The notes: a model not told the origin generated them from the letters alone. A stretch of 64,000 nucleotides of DNA from Diphasiastrum complanatum (GCA_029204225.1 CM055103.1:49399756-49463755); one strand, 5' to 3'; shown: positions 23,705 through 36,930, counted from the first letter of the stretch. Translations and numbers: made by a program.

Positions 23705-24243
23705 TCAATTACTGCTCAGCCTCTTGACAATCCCAGCAGTATATTTTCCCTGATGCTCAGCAAATGCCAGCTCTAACTCTGTCGGTTGCTTTGTTCCGTC
23801 TCCTGCATATGTCCCTGCTCCATAGGGAGAGCCGCCTCTTGTCTCGTCCAACTTGAACATGCTGGCGCCGAAGGTATAACCGATTGGAACAAACAGCATA
23901 CCATGATGGACTAGCTGTGTAATTGCAGTCCAACTTCAAAGAAAAACAAAACAACAACGTCAGCTGGAATTCTGATGGATATCTAAGAAACTACTGTTTT
24001 GATATTACTGGACAGCAAGTGCCTTATACCAAGAAAGAAAAGTGAGGAATAGAAACAGGCATGCCCACAAGCCCCATGCAATCAATCATCCATGGAGTAA
24101 ACAAGCTGACATACTAAAATACATCAAAACAATGAATCCTAAAAAGAGTAAGAAATGAAAAAGAAATCACAAGTTGGGTAAAAAAAAAAATGATTCTCAA
24201 GTCCGATGACTAAACAACGTTTAGCACCCCTTAACAACTAAAC

Positions 24244-24295
<52 letters not shown>

Positions 24296-26025
24296 GCAGT
24301 TGTTTCCTGTCCGCCTCCTTGTGTTCCAGTACTAACAAAAATTCCAGCTGGTTTCCCTGCTAGCTTTTGGCTCTGCCACAGCTGCCCTGTTGAATCAAAG
24401 AAAGCCTTCATTTGTGCAGGCATCGTTCCATAGCGAGTGGGGAAGCCAAACAAAAAGGCATCAGCATCAGGCAAGTCATTTGCTGTGATAATTGGAACAG
24501 TCTCGTCCTTTGGTGGAGCATGCATTTTATCTAGTACATCTTGATGTAATGTTTCTGGCACCCTGAACAAGTAAGCCTCAACTCCCTCCACGCTCTGAAC
24601 ACCTTCTTTTATCTTTTTTGCCATTGTTTCGACGTGTCCATACATAGAGTAGTATCTGCATCAGGACAGCATACAGGTTACTATCACTTACTTAATTGTT
24701 GCTCTTCGGAGTAGGATTTAGACAGGAGAGAGCATCTAACCTAAAAAGAGATAATTCATAATATTGAACAATATAGCTGACACTCCAGAGAGAAATCAAA
24801 GGATGGTCAATATCATTGTAAGGGAGAACAGAGTAAGCTTTGAAAATTAAGCATGTACGACACAGGTCAACATTCAGGAACATAATTTCTTGTTCCAATG
24901 CATGTAGCATAAGACCAACTAAAAATACCCCATGAGCTTAATCACTAGGAAACTAATGTTTCTCAGCTATCATGGATGGTTGAAACAGAGGTTTCTTCAA
25001 GATGCCATCATACCTATGTTTTTCAATCGCCAATTTAAGAATTTGAAGAGTCCTATTACATGAAATATCAAGTTTTTGATTTTACCAAACGCAATTTCAA
25101 AGAATTATTTTAACAAAACTCCTCTTTAGAAGGTTTGTCCAAAAAAATAATTAGTTCCAAAAACAAAAGCTTCAGGTAACATTGCATGGTGCCTCGTATC
25201 TTAATGGCATGGGATAATTTAAAACCTGCCACTGTTACATTTTGTTACAAAGCGTTTGAATTTTGTCACGCTTAAACAATTACCCACTGAAAAGAGCGCG
25301 AGGCGCAAGCATGCCATTTGCCAAAAACTCTAAATGGTTGGACGTATAATACTTCTTGCCATCAAGCCCCATCAATGTGGTGAAAGGGCCAATTCTGGCG
25401 ACCGCTCTGCCCTTGTGAAGGGCCTCAGGACACCCTTGCCCCGTTCTTCATCTCAGACGACCTAGAAACCCCCACCCCCCTTTTCAAGTTGGAAAAACCT
25501 CAAAGTTGACATCAAGTGACAGAAGGGGCACTTCTTGCGACCCCCCTCCAATTCTCACTCCATGAGGTAGCTTCACAAAACCTTGTATTTTTCCTCAAAT
25601 ATGTTAAGCATGAAATAACACGCACTAGTTCTTCATAAAATTTTGCAATCTTAGAATTTTCAGAGCTGAGAATTCAACACAAAAATTTATTCTGTGATTT
25701 CTTAGGTCTCGAAATCAGAATAAGCTGTAATTGTTTTCATGATCCCTAAGCAGCGGGAAGAGATTCAAAAAAATGAGCTATTTAATATAACATGGTAATA
25801 ATTTACTTACACAACGAAGATCTTGATCTTGTTTGTAGGAGTGACAACAGCTGGATCGTTCACAGTGACCAGGGGCTCTGGGACGGCAACAGTCTCAGCG
25901 TTCTCATTCTCCTCAACTGCTGGAGTCCCATTTCTTGGGGCAGATTTTGGAGAGACGGCTGGAGATTCAACTGCCGGAGGATGCTTATTGGATCTGCTAG
26001 GAACGCAGCCTTGCCCTTTTCCCAT
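23705..26025 (-). CDS. NAD(P)H:quinone oxidoreductase, WrbA/FQR family (3 exons)
   Basis: Exons 26025-25811, 24655-24296 and 23933-23705 join to 804 nt (267 residues plus stop). All introns are GT-AG. FMN-dependent flavodoxin-fold enzyme that reduces quinones by two electrons, limiting semiquinone radicals. The N-terminal ~65 residues ([17 protein letters not shown], acidic, Pro-rich) match the extended plant subgroup rather than the short FQR1 type. The flavodoxin core follows: YYSMYGHVE (73-81, phosphate loop), FGFPTRYG (141-148), [15 protein letters not shown] (flavin contact, across the second junction), [22 protein letters not shown]-terminus LSSN. The start is the only ATG of exon 1 fitting the family. 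Odd point: the second donor GT is the first two bases of a long (CT)n tract. Probably functional. Confidence 0.93.
24247..24294. repeat. (GA)n / (CT)n microsatellite at the 5' end of an intron
   Basis: In gene sense, the donor GT (24295-24294) is immediately followed by about 47 bp of CT repeats, inside intron 2 of the quinone reductase gene. Confidence 0.92.
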
Positions 26026-26049
26026 CCTGTTCTACAAAAATTAAAGCAT

Positions 26050-26069
26050 AACACACACACACACACACA
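26050..26069. repeat. (AC)n microsatellite upstream of the quinone reductase start codon
   Basis: About ten AC units 25 bp upstream (gene sense) of the ATG, probably in the 5' UTR. Confidence 0.85.
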
Positions 26070-29000
26070 ACCCAAATCCACTCTAGAACAAGCTCAAAGA
26101 GGAAGCTTAAAGGTCATCTTCCCTTTGTATTCCGTTTTCTTGAATATTATTTAGGAATCTACCAGTCAGATCTGCCAAACCCATTTCCAGAAGTCGAAAG
26201 CTTTCTACCATGGATAAATAAACCCAGCAGAAGGGGAGCCATCCCTGTCCCATCAACCCAGCTGCACAAAACAAGCGCCTTGGCCATAGTACTCGTTACG
26301 AAGTCAACCTATGGGATCGGCAGCTGCATCATCCAAGCGTGAATCTTTGATATGCTCAAGAATCGTTGCCCTGTGCTACACCTTCAAACCTGCTAGAAAG
26401 AATATTCCCAGGCCAGCCACAAGATCCTCCGTGTTTTTTAAGCATTTCCTTTCCTTTTCAAGATTCTCAACAGAATCACAGGCCACAAAAATCGGTGTCA
26501 AGAATTTGTACAAAGATTAGGATAGCATTACGTAGGTAGAAGTGGGCTGGGGATTTCTTTCCATCAAAAATCATGAAAAAGAATAGAAATTTTGGGGACT
26601 CAGCACAAACAGGGATGGGCTGCTTGCCAAGATATATGGAAGTAAGAGAGGGGAACCCACAATGACCTACTGCTGACTCCCGTCCAGGCTAAAAGAGATG
26701 CAAACCTTTTAGAAAGATGGGACAAAAGTAGGCAGCAAAGTACACACACATTTGATCGATCCCTCCAAGAATCAAGCAGGAAACATGTAAAATTTTCACT
26801 TTTTTGGTTTGTTCTTAATGAGGTGAAAGGAGGCGTTACCCTCTTCGTTGATTCCACCATACTCATATGCCTCTTTTTCTTCAACAATCACAAATTGTAG
26901 CAAGAGTGGTTCATAGGATCTCCTAAAAACCCATAGATTTTCTCTACGGAGAAAAGAAAATTAACTCAAAACTAATTCTTACCCAAGAGGTATCATTAGG
27001 ACTTGATTCCCTCATTCTAACTTAGACTCATGACTTGGCCTGTTTCATGTGCCGCATTCTTTTTTAGTTTGGAGAACTGTCTATTAGTGACCTTTGCTAA
27101 GGTTAAATCGGCAATAAAAACACGATCGGCCAGCTTAGAGATTTTTGAATGATATTTGAACCTAGTGTAAAGGCCGCGAAAAAGACCTTTCTCAAGCTTA
27201 GAAGATGGAAGACCTATTTGAGGTTGAAATTTGTTACAAGCAACACCTTCTCACTGATGGGTTGTTATTTTCTTTTAAACTTTCTTATGGCCTTTTCATG
27301 AGGCACAGTTTGTTTATAACACATTTTTAATGAACTCTTATATTCAAATATGCCAAGAAAAAAGATGAGGTTGCATTGCAAACTCATAATCTTCTTCATG
27401 AGCATGATCCATAAAATTTTAAAAAAGAAAAATTGGATATGGAGATGGATCTCCCTCTCTATTGCTTTCAGCCTCGCTATTTCCAAACAAATCCAGATCT
27501 TTGCAGTATTGAATGCTCTTTATATGGGCCTTTGGATCTTCGACATGAAGGCACAAAATTGAACTTGGGTGGGCAATCCCATCCTAAACACACTACACCA
27601 CTCTTTATCCATGTGTACTTACATTTGTGAATATAGGGTAATAGGGGGACAAAGTCATTCCTTGTATTTTCTAGGTCAGCGCATATTTAAGACAAGTGAT
27701 TTGTCTTACAATTGTGCTGAAGCACATGGCCCTACCATAACATAAACACCTCATGTTTCCTTTCATGTTGGAATCTATAGGGCTATACATATCAAGCTGG
27801 CTCGAGCAAAGTATTATTCATGTGATTGCCTAGGCATGGCATTGCATGCATAATTTCTTAGACAAATCGTTACTCACATAACTACCCAAGCGACTTGAAT
27901 TATATTCTTGATATTCGTTTTTTACGCCAAGTAAAGAACTTGAGCCAAAGCATTATGGGCACTTTAGGCTCTAGCCCTCTGGCTCTCTCTCGTACAAGGG
28001 GTGGTCGCGCAGATCTATGATAGTTGAGTTAACTGAATGAAGTGGACTTTCCATGCAACTCCACTGTAGGAACTCAAGCCTCATTGATGTAGGGAAATTG
28101 CCCTAGCTCGGGTGCTTGACCCCTCACTGAATTAGGGATTGTGCTTGTTGGAGTCTAGTACTTTTTGTGCATTATTAAAGGCTTGCTTCTGGCCCTTGAT
28201 TATCTCAAGAGAGTTGTCTTCTTAAAAGATGGAAGTGCAAAAGTTATGGGTGACGTCAAGGGGATTTGTAAAAATGGAGCTATCCCTCTCACCTACTTCG
28301 CATGATGAAAGGAACATAAGGTTTCCACTCGTGGAGGTAAATGCAAGTGGTCTAAAATTGAATCTTGATAATGTGGTAATGCATTTCACAAAACTTGGGA
28401 CCATGGTTCCACCACTTACATAGGTCCAATGGAACATACACGGGGACCTCTTAGCGCAAGTGGCTTACCTCATATTGGAAATCCATCCTTTCTACAAATG
28501 ATGCTAGTCCCACCTTGTGTGAAAAACAAGATCAATTGATCTCGCCTCAACCAATTAAAAGAGGGTATTTGAGAGACCTATGAGGCTTCTATGTGATCAC
28601 ACTAAGTTCTAGTGCTTAGAGATGCTGCTAGTTTTTTAAAATGGCCTTTTCAAAAGCTAGGCTAGAAGTAGGGCTTCTCTTATTGTTTTATTTGGACAAG
28701 CTCAAAATGATTGGTACGAATGGAAGGAAGCCTTAAATATGAGTGAAGTTTCCATTTCTTCACTATTTTGGGCTCTTTCAAAATTGCCTTATTCTTTTAT
28801 GATCATTCCAAAACATTGTTAGTTTTAGCCAAATATCAATGACAAGCAATACCTTGTCAAATTTAAACTGGTTCTCTTTTATATTCAAATCTTAGGTGCA
28901 TGTGCTCTGAAAGTCCCCATTCATAAGGAAGGGCCATAAAAGAGGCCCATTTGACATATTATGGATATCTTCTCATTCCCAAACGGGGTTGGCTTAATTT

Positions 29001-29180
29001 AGAGGTGGAACCATGAGTGGTCCAATAGAATTTGAGATATGCTTGAAAATGGTCCAAACCTAAGGAGAGGAGAAAAAAACTTCTTTGACATACCACTTAT
29101 TCTTTGTTTTGCAATACTTTGGCCATTTTAAACATCAATTATGTGGCATTCCCATGTATAGTCTAAGTAGGACTGTTCAA
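26070..29180. other. Intergenic stretch without supported genes
   Basis: Contains the presumed promoter and 5' UTR of the quinone reductase gene at its left side. No repeat, RNA gene or coding exon I can support; open frames here are short and lack recognisable motifs. Confidence 0.45.
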
Positions 29181-29189
29181 GAGCTATAA

Positions 29190-29669
29190 TGTATGTGCAT
29201 GTGGTAGTGTGGTGTTACAACTCCCATAAATCTCCGATTGCCTTGAAGATTGACGCATGCCCCATACCAATGACGATGCACCGTAACTGCCCATCCATAG
29301 GGTCACTACCGGCCCACCCCCATGCACTGGAGCTATCGAATCCTAGTCAAGCATCCCACATTAACTGGCATCTCATACCACCAGCCATCGCCCTTGGCTC
29401 TCCCTAGCACACATCTCTTGGCCTGGATATACATCCTACTGCACATGTTCTCCATCCACCAACTCCCAGGTAGACTGAGTGAATGGCAAAAGGGAAGCCC
29501 CACCACTATATAGGCATAGCATAATGGGTCCCATCAAGCACCTTCTTGTTGGCAACACATGACCACCTAGGATGGTGACGCGTGGCACCAAAACATGTCG
29601 ATAACGCCAGACTTGTGTCATGCCCCTTGCGAGGCTATCACTGAAGGGTGTACCGTTATGGTACATAAC
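29190..29669 (-). repeat. 3' LTR of a minus-strand chromovirus remnant (outer edge uncertain)
   Basis: In minus sense a purine tract (AAGGAGGGAA) is followed at 29669 by TGTTATGTACCATAACGG, a typical LTR start. A TATA-like CTATATAG lies near 29510. The other end is not defined. Confidence 0.55.
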
Positions 29670-29689
29670 ATTCCCTCCTTCATAAAAAC

Positions 29690-30165
29690 TTCCTTCTATG
29701 GGGGAAGACCAGGAAATCTAAGTCACAAATCGTCTTCCTTCCTGCAAGTGTCCTCATTATTTGACTTACCTTTCCAATGAATCAGATGTTTAGAGATCAA
29801 ATGATTTCTCAACTCATGACGTCAAGTATTTATGATCTTGTTTGGTTCATGGGGTACAAAAGCAGTCAGATCTTCCAACAACAATAGATCATCAATTGAA
29901 ATCAGGTTATCCTTTCCACCAAGTCGTTCCTTTTAATGACTAACATGGAATACATGATGGACCTTAGTTCTAATAGGAAGTTCTAGTCAATACGCAGTCC
30001 TCTACCAATCTTGTTAACAATCTTGAAAGGACCACTATAACATGGAGATAACTTTGGATATTTTCTCGTTTGAAGTGTCTTAGAATCCTTTAAGATTCTC
30101 AAGTACACCCAATCACCGATCTCAAATTCTAGGAGAGTGGCTTCGATTAGCATAGAATTGGGCAT
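29690..30165 (-). pseudogene. Chromovirus integrase C-terminus and chromodomain relic
   Basis: In minus sense: FEIGDWVYLRIL and KLSPCYSGPFKIVNKIG (the GPY/F-type integrase tail) at 30130-29985, then LELPIRTKVHHVFHVS. A diverged chromodomain follows, with RHELRNHLISKHLIHWKGKS, NNEDTCRKEDDL and LRFPGLP, interrupted by stops. A chromodomain at the integrase end defines gypsy chromoviruses and is thought to guide insertion to marked chromatin. The core catalytic domain is absent. Similar sequence occurs at 40961-41310. Confidence 0.8.
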
Positions 30166-30204
30166 GATCTCGAGCTGCAGATCTAATGCTTTCCCTAGCC
30201 ACCT

Positions 30205-30312
30205 ACAATATTTCTTGCATATTATGCAAGAAATCCGCTTCTACTTGTACCTTGAGACCTTGTACAAGCTGCAGCGAATTTCTTGCATAATATTTCTTGC
30301 GGATTTCTGTCC
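30205..30312. repeat. Short inverted/direct repeat TTTCTTGCATAATAT
   Basis: A 22-bp near-palindrome (TTTCTTGCAT, then ATGCAAGAAA, near 30211-30233) is followed 50 bp later by AATTTCTTGCATAATATTTCTTGCGGATTTC; the unit 'ATTTCTTGC' appears four times counting both strands. Confidence 0.55.
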
Positions 30313-32217
30313 AACAGAGATAGGGGAACAAGGCTAAAAGCTGTACAAGAGCATAAAATGACTAAATCCGGTGGCAGAATGCTTCATACTATTGTAGGCA
30401 AACTCAACCATTGGGAGGTACTTTTTCCAATCAGATTGTCGCCTGGAAACATATGCGCAAAGCATATCTTCCATTGACTAGTTGCTAATCAGGCGACATT
30501 CATTTAGTTAAGTGATCCCAAAGTAGGGTGCTTTATGTGATGAGAATACCTGTTTTGAGCTGTGACGTGGAGTGCTAATGTTGCATCTAATAGAAAATTG
30601 AACCTGCTTTGTAGAATAAGTTGCCATTTAACAGGTTTGTTTATTGTTATTGAAATGTCCAATTAATATATCTCAATTTCAAAATAAATCGAATTGATTA
30701 TCAAATTAAAGAATGTAGCAAAAATCCAAAGTATGTTTTATGAAGATGGTTTTAATAAATGAGAATTAAATTTCGGTTTAAAATTTATAAGCTGCTTAAA
30801 ATTTTATAAATCATGAACTTTAATGTAAATCTTGTTGATCATTGATGAAAACATCGAGATTTTCCACTTTACTTCACATTATCTTTGTGTGGTGGGTTAG
30901 TACTACTATATGTGAGTGATCTTATGCATTTATTGCATTAATTGGAAGGTACTGAAGTTGATTACAGGTCTAGGAAGCTTGTTGCACCTTTCTTTGGAGT
31001 ATTTGATCAAATCTTTGTGTCGAGTTCAATGCCAAGAAAGCTAGTTTTGGTAACTAGTTTTGATTCTAGCTCATAGTTTGGATCCAGATCAATCAAATGT
31101 GCATTCTCATCACTTTTAACATTGATTGGGATTCATTTAATTGTAAAATTTTATCATAGAGTACTTTTGATCATTTTATTTTGGGACTTTTCTTTCCTCT
31201 AATAACCAAATGCCATAACTCATAGCATGCCAAAGAGTACATCCCACGCTGTTCAAAAGCTCATTTGTGAAATTTGGTCAATGCCCATCTCTTGATACTT
31301 CTAAGGTGGAGTGAGGAATCCAGGTCACAAGCTTTCTGTGTTGGCATATTTTTGCAGCTTGCACTAGTAGGGCCCCTTCTCTATCGTCGAACTTTCTCCT
31401 ACCAAATAAATTGTCCTGAAGAAATTTGTATTTGATGAGAGGAGCATCTCTTCTAATTTCTTTCGAAACCAATAGATTTAAGAAGTCCTTGTGAACACAC
31501 CCAAGCAAGATTTTCCATACTAAACTATAAATTGAACTTCAAAACCAACATAAGAATGCAGCCAGCATTTTCTAGAGTGGATTAGATTAAGACAGGACCA
31601 ATTAAAAGCATGTGTAGACCCAAAAAATAATAAGACTTAAAGTGCTTACACAAAAGACATAAAACTGAATATAGACAGGACCAATAAAAATCATGTATAG
31701 ACCCAAAAAATAATAAGACTAGAAGTGCTTATTGTGCCCCTCCACTTAACCCAAAACCTCCAAAAGCCAGAGGGGCTCAAGAACGAAAAGACATAGAAGT
31801 GAATATCCATCAGAAAACTTGGAAATGCTGAAAACACAACGGCAAAGACAAATGTAAGCAAATACAACATAGCTGCCTATACTTACTTTCAGCTCTATTG
31901 CTTTTTGTAAGGACATAATATAGAGCGGCAAATGGCCAAAGAGCATAAAGATTGGAAAGTGGAAAGGATTTTGACATCTGACAATCATTCTGTACACTGC
32001 ACAGTGCTCATTTTCAAGTCAGTATGGACAGTCCTTTGATTCTGAATAAACAGAATATTTACAGTCAAAACCAAAAAGTGTGATTAGAAACGATCTCGAC
32101 TTTCCAGTTTGCCCAGATCCTTTTTGGATAGATTTTGGCAAAGACAAGAAGCTGCAGGAGGCACCTTGGGCAAAGCAGTATCGGAGCATGCCCGTCCATC
32201 CATCATGATCCCACTAG
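30313..32217. other. Intergenic stretch without supported genes
   Basis: AT-rich, with a duplicated phrase (GGACCAAT...ATGTATAGACCCAAAAAATAATAAGACT-like) at 31595-31650 and 31677-31720. Nothing else supported; the right end is probably 3' UTR of the galactinol synthase-like gene. Confidence 0.45.
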
Positions 32218-33703
32218 TCAGAGGTCAACTGCATAATCATGTTCAAAATCAAGCCCTACATTGGAGTAGACATCCCACCATTTGTTGACCAGTTCTTTTA
32301 CATCATCTCGATCCATGTTTTCCTCCTTTCCTGTGTACCGCCAAGGCTTTGACCCCTGTTCAAATGAGATATAACATCATTAAATTCTCATGGAAAGAAA
32401 ATATCAATTAGCCTGATATCTCAGCAGAAGAAATGCTCAAAGTTTAATACTTGGACGAACTTAAAATTTTTATTATCTGTAGAATGCTTTGTGAATAATT
32501 TTGGTGACATTTGATAATTACATCTGCACAGTAATGCACTACGCAAGTAGATGGTAGGTCGACATTCTCAGGGTGAAACCATAACAGCTTAAATACCAAG
32601 TTGTACTTGTTTGGAATTATCTTCACCACATTCTGGAAAAATATGTTGAGAAGATCCTGTTAATACAGCAACAATTGTTAGACAGCCCATTCACCCTATC
32701 CATTCGTATAACAAGTAGCAAAGAAGCTCAATCCCCTAGCCGACGAACTCAAAATAATTGCTTCAATCATTTCTATTTTATGAAAACACAACAGCAATCA
32801 ACAAGAAAAATATCAAAAGACATTGATGTACAGAACCTAAAATGATGCAGCAGCAGCTGCTGACATAGTAAAAATGAACCTGCTCTGCAAACTCGGTTGG
32901 TGGCATGTCCTCCAAGAACTTTAGCATTGCTTGTAAAGTGGCTTTACTTGGCTCATAGACAAAAACCCCTCCATTGATGTATGGTTTTGGTGGTTCCTTC
33001 ATTGAAAGCTGCCATGGCACTTTTTCTGGACTCTGCTGACAGTAACCTGTAGATCTGTATTCAGGTTTATGTTGCCATTCACAGAAACAATCCAAAACAG
33101 CATGAAAGGTGCCATCCATCTCAAACAGCTCATCAATATTGTCAAACACCATAACGTCAGCATCAAGGTAAACCATCTTGCTGTATTCTTCAAACTGAGT
33201 AGGAGCAACACTGTGTTAGTCTAAAGTATGGATTCTGATACAGATCAAAGCACAGTTACAAACCTGGGAAACATGAAAGCCACCGGCATACATACAAGCC
33301 TTACAAACCTATCTCGATCAATACCCAGTTCAAATTTTAATCAAGAGGCAATACATGACAGTTTTCTTCTATTCATGGAAAATTAGCACAGCTATACCTC
33401 CCAGATACGAAGCTTTGAGTAGTTGATTATGTAGTGAGCCATAGCAAATTTGTATACATCCGATCCTGGTGGAGGCCTGATAGGTTCTATTTGCCGGACA
33501 ATACAGCCTTGTCTTTCCAATTGTCTCCTATGAGCTTCCGGAACATCAGGGAGCACTGCCACCAGCAGCTTGTATATACTCCTTACCTTTCGAAGGCTTT
33601 TGGCCAGCCCTTCTACTCCTATTACATAGTCACCACTCCCAGCTAAGAAGCTAACAAATATCTTTCTTGCAATCATGTCGGAAACAGATTCCTCAATGCC
33701 CAT
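32218..33703 (-). CDS. Galactinol synthase-like glycosyltransferase, GT8 family (4 exons)
   Basis: Exons 33703-33398, 33194-32880, 32656-32522 and 32355-32218 join to 894 nt (297 residues plus stop); every junction is phase 0 with GT-AG ends. Galactinol synthases transfer galactose from UDP-galactose to myo-inositol, the first step toward raffinose sugars. Motifs: FLAGSGDYV near residue 20, LPDVPEAHRRQL, INYSKLRIWE at the first junction, metal-binding DAD at 113-115 in YLDADVMVFDNIDELF, DCFCEW, GYCQQSPEKVPW, FVYEPSKAT, PPTEFAEQ, HPENVDL, HYCADGSKPWRYTG. The start ATG 33703 gives MGIEESVSD before the first strand; an in-frame ATG at 33901 would add an unlikely tail. It is shorter than usual (~325-345) and ends DYAVDL without the APSAA end typical of galactinol synthases. 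It could be a divergent paralogue. Confidence 0.9.
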
Positions 33704-36160
33704 TGTGACTTGGACAATTGATCTTATTATGTGTTGATCTCCAAGAGCCACTACAGTTTTCAAGTTAGAACTCCAGTGAGTAGCTCTCCTCTGTGGACTT
33801 TGTTGCCTATTACAAAACAATATGTATACCTTCAATATGTATCTCTGTTCAAATAACCCACTTCTTCCAACAACTATTTCAATTTCACTATTACTAGGCA
33901 ACCTAAACCAACTTCTTTGAAGAAAACTTAAAAAATGTATTGATCACACCGTTTCCCTCCAATATCTGAAGATCTCAACTGACTAGACAGGAAACAAGCT
34001 CAATCTCGCAGAATGCTCTAAACTAGCCACACCTGAAAACAGCTCCCTGCATAGAAAAAACCTTTCCTTAATAAATGAAGTTGATCTAGGAAAAGAAAAA
34101 GAAAGTACGCAGTAATGGACAAACAGGGCTTTCTCCAGTGCTCAACCTGCCACTCTTCACGCAATTAATTTGTGCCAAGTGAATGCTCAGGATTAATGAA
34201 GATACACTGGCTGAATTGGTTTGGTGCCCAGAAATCGGAATCAGAGGCGAACTTGCTCTTTAATTGCTGCTAGATGCAGTGTACATCGAGCTTTGAAAAT
34301 GACTTTCTAATCTATTGCAATAGCCTTGGGGAAGTGATGCACAAGGTTCTAATGCAGTGGTCCTGGACGATGCACACAATGGAGATTTCTTCCTCCTTGC
34401 TAAATGCCACACCTTATCTGCTGTGATTTCTTGTTAATATGCGCAAAATTACATAGATTTTTTATGGTGTTCTGTAGTACGGAATGACAATGTTCTGGCA
34501 CGCTCCTGGTTCTGGAACATGTTTTGAAGCAACTAAGGTTAGAGGATGCCTTTTTCTTAATCTTTCTGCCTGTTGTTCGTAAGTGAATGCCAAATCTGCA
34601 GTATACTTTTGTCTCATAGAAAAATGTTCAATGAGCATGTGAAAGCTCAAACACATCAAGCCAGCATGCAAAAGGAAACTGAGAATATTATCCAGATCTG
34701 TCTCTTTTCCAGAATTAGCAATTTAGATGTCATCTTAGTTTTGCAAAAGGTTATTAAGCATTATCTAGCACAATTGGAGTCCCGAGAGAACCAAACTAGT
34801 GGTAATGCTCATAATTGGCAATAATAAAAGCTTTTAGCATCTTCAAGATTTCCTTGTACAACAATTTTCAAGCACAAAGTTCACCAATTCACAGACCTGA
34901 TAGTCTGAAAGCTAAAAAATCAAGTCCTCTATTTATTCAAAGCTCCACATCATTGGTTGCAAAATCTGAGAGTTTTTTTGTAAGCTCTCTCACCAGAAAG
35001 CTTTGTTTCTTTTAAAGATGTTGATTCCATTTTCTCGTTCTGCAACCATTCACTGACTCAACTGAGTTCAATAACCCCGAAAGCAACTGGATCACCAGCA
35101 TTCTAGTTCTCCACCAAGACAGTATGATGGCTGCAGGGACTCAGTAGCAGCAGTGCTGTATAGATAAGGGAGGTCAGGGATGCAGCCGGCTGTCTGGGTG
35201 CCTGAATGTTTGGTTTTTTTATTGGAGCTCTTTAGTAGGAATGCCCTTTTTTGGTGAATCTAAATGATTCTATAGTTTCTGTAGTATTGAAGAAATCTTG
35301 CATGCAAATGAGATTCTTTGTTTCTTTCTATTTCAGACACTGCTTCTGGGGGAGCAAGGAGAAATTCGAAGAATTCAGCTCCTAAAATCAGTCTTTTCTC
35401 ACAAATGAGAGGAATCGTTTGTTACACAATGTCACTTGTTTTTCTAATTAGCACTCTTTAAGAAATTTGACATGTAAATGGAGTTTCTTCTGCTAATTTC
35501 TAGTGCAGAAAGGACTTTTGGGACATGTAAAATGTGAAGAACTAACCTTTTTGAATAGGTCTTTTCTGACAGAGAACTTGGTTTCTAAAATCAGTCTTTT
35601 CTGACAAGTGCATTTTGATGCGGAATGCCCATGTTTTTGCAGTAGCTAGATAGAACTTATCTGAAGCTACTACATTATTGTGTGTGTGTCATATCATGGT
35701 TTTCTGCTCTCTAATGCAGATAATACTTTTGGGGAGCATCCACACAAAATTTTAAGAGCTCGGCTCTCAAAATCTCACTGAGCTATAGACTCTGCAAATA
35801 ACGTGGATTGACAATTTCATAGATTCAGAATTTTTCAATCAATAACAGAGTCCTTGTCAGCTTATTTGTCTCTTTCTTCTGTCTGCCAATGAAATTTTTC
35901 CACTGTGCTCTTCTCTTACCTTTTAAAACATGTTGTCAGCCATGCTCACAGAGAACCGGCAACGTCCTACAACCAACAGGCTGGTTTTAAAATTTACCGA
36001 TTGATCTTGAAACAAGCTAAGATCAATCAAGCTGGAAGCCAAAAATCTAAAATCCGGCTAAAAGTATGAGCAGCAGTAAACTTACCTCTTTGATGCAAAA
36101 GTAGGAGGAAATTTTTTAGAATACTTTGACATATTTCATTTAATCCATAACCATGGGGTC
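33704..36160. other. Upstream region with degenerate ~170-200 bp tandem repeats
   Basis: 33.7-35.2 kb: nothing supported. At 35.28-35.78 kb three diverged units share the phrases GCAGA...ACTTTTGGG (35332, 35505, 35705), CATGCAAATGAGATTCTTTG / CATGTAAATGGAGTTTCTTC, and AAAATCAGTCTTTTCT (35382, 35586). They may be an old local duplication. No coding capacity. Confidence 0.45.
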
Positions 36161-36162
36161 TG

Positions 36163-36353
36163 AGTGCCGTACCATGGCACGTGTGCCGTGGTACGGCACC
36201 TGTATTTTTTTTCTTTTGGTTTTTTCACTGAAAAAATGACGAAATTAAAAAAAAAGAAGAAAAAACAGGTGCCGTGGGTGCAGTGGAACTTAAGTTCCAC
36301 GGCACCTGTATGGCACCCATGCCGTACCAGGTATGGTACGGCACCTGGAACTT
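36163..36353. repeat. Inverted-repeat element built from GGTACGGCAC palindromes
   Basis: The left part (GTGCCGTACCATGGCAC, then GTGCCGTGGTACGGCACCTG) is mirrored at the right (CAGGTGCCGTGG, then TGGTACGGCACCTG), around a T-rich/A-rich middle. Almost the whole 190 bp can fold back on itself. It could be a MITE. No clear target duplication seen. Confidence 0.65.
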
Positions 36354-36819
36354 TGATTAAATCTTACATTTATATTAACTTTTAGAAAGTAGATATACAT
36401 GTTACAATAAATAGCATTGCTCTTTGGATTTCTTTTGGCAAACTAGCTTAAAGTACTTCAAATTTATGCTTGTTATTTGAGGGTTGTAGACTATTCTAAT
36501 TTCATACCAAGTTTCAAATTGCACAAAATCAATTTCCTAAGAAAATTTCAATAAACAATTTGCAAGTGCACTTTTGAACTTGAATGCAAAACCGGCCAGC
36601 TTCGAAAATTGTAAGAACTTGGAGGTTGGAAAAGAAAAAAACCGATTGATTTAAGAAACTGTAGGAGACCATCCGACTTGCAAAAAAAAGAACGTGAGCA
36701 CTGTTGTCAGCTTATCTATTATCTTCAACAGCCGTTTTCCCACCATGCTGCTCTTCGTGTGGTCCTACCATCTACTGTAGGTGCCTGCCCCATATAACGG
36801 TTAGCAAAATTCAGTCAGT

Positions 36820-36930
36820 AATAACTTGTGCTAACTAAGAGTGGTGGTGCCCCACATTCAGTTACCATAAATAAGTTAGCACAAATAGAATAGTTAGCAA
36901 ATGGCTTCCATTTTTGCTAACTTGTGCTTA
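36820..36930. repeat. Inverted repeat AACTTGTGCTAACT / AGTTAGCACAA
   Basis: Arms at about 36822-36838 and 36880-36893, with a third copy (GCTAACTTGTGCTTATG) near 36918. Probably a small foldback element. Confidence 0.5.

Noticed and set aside
34462-34824. Opposed short ORFs near 34.5 kb
   Set aside because: No recognisable motif, no splice context and no repeat support.
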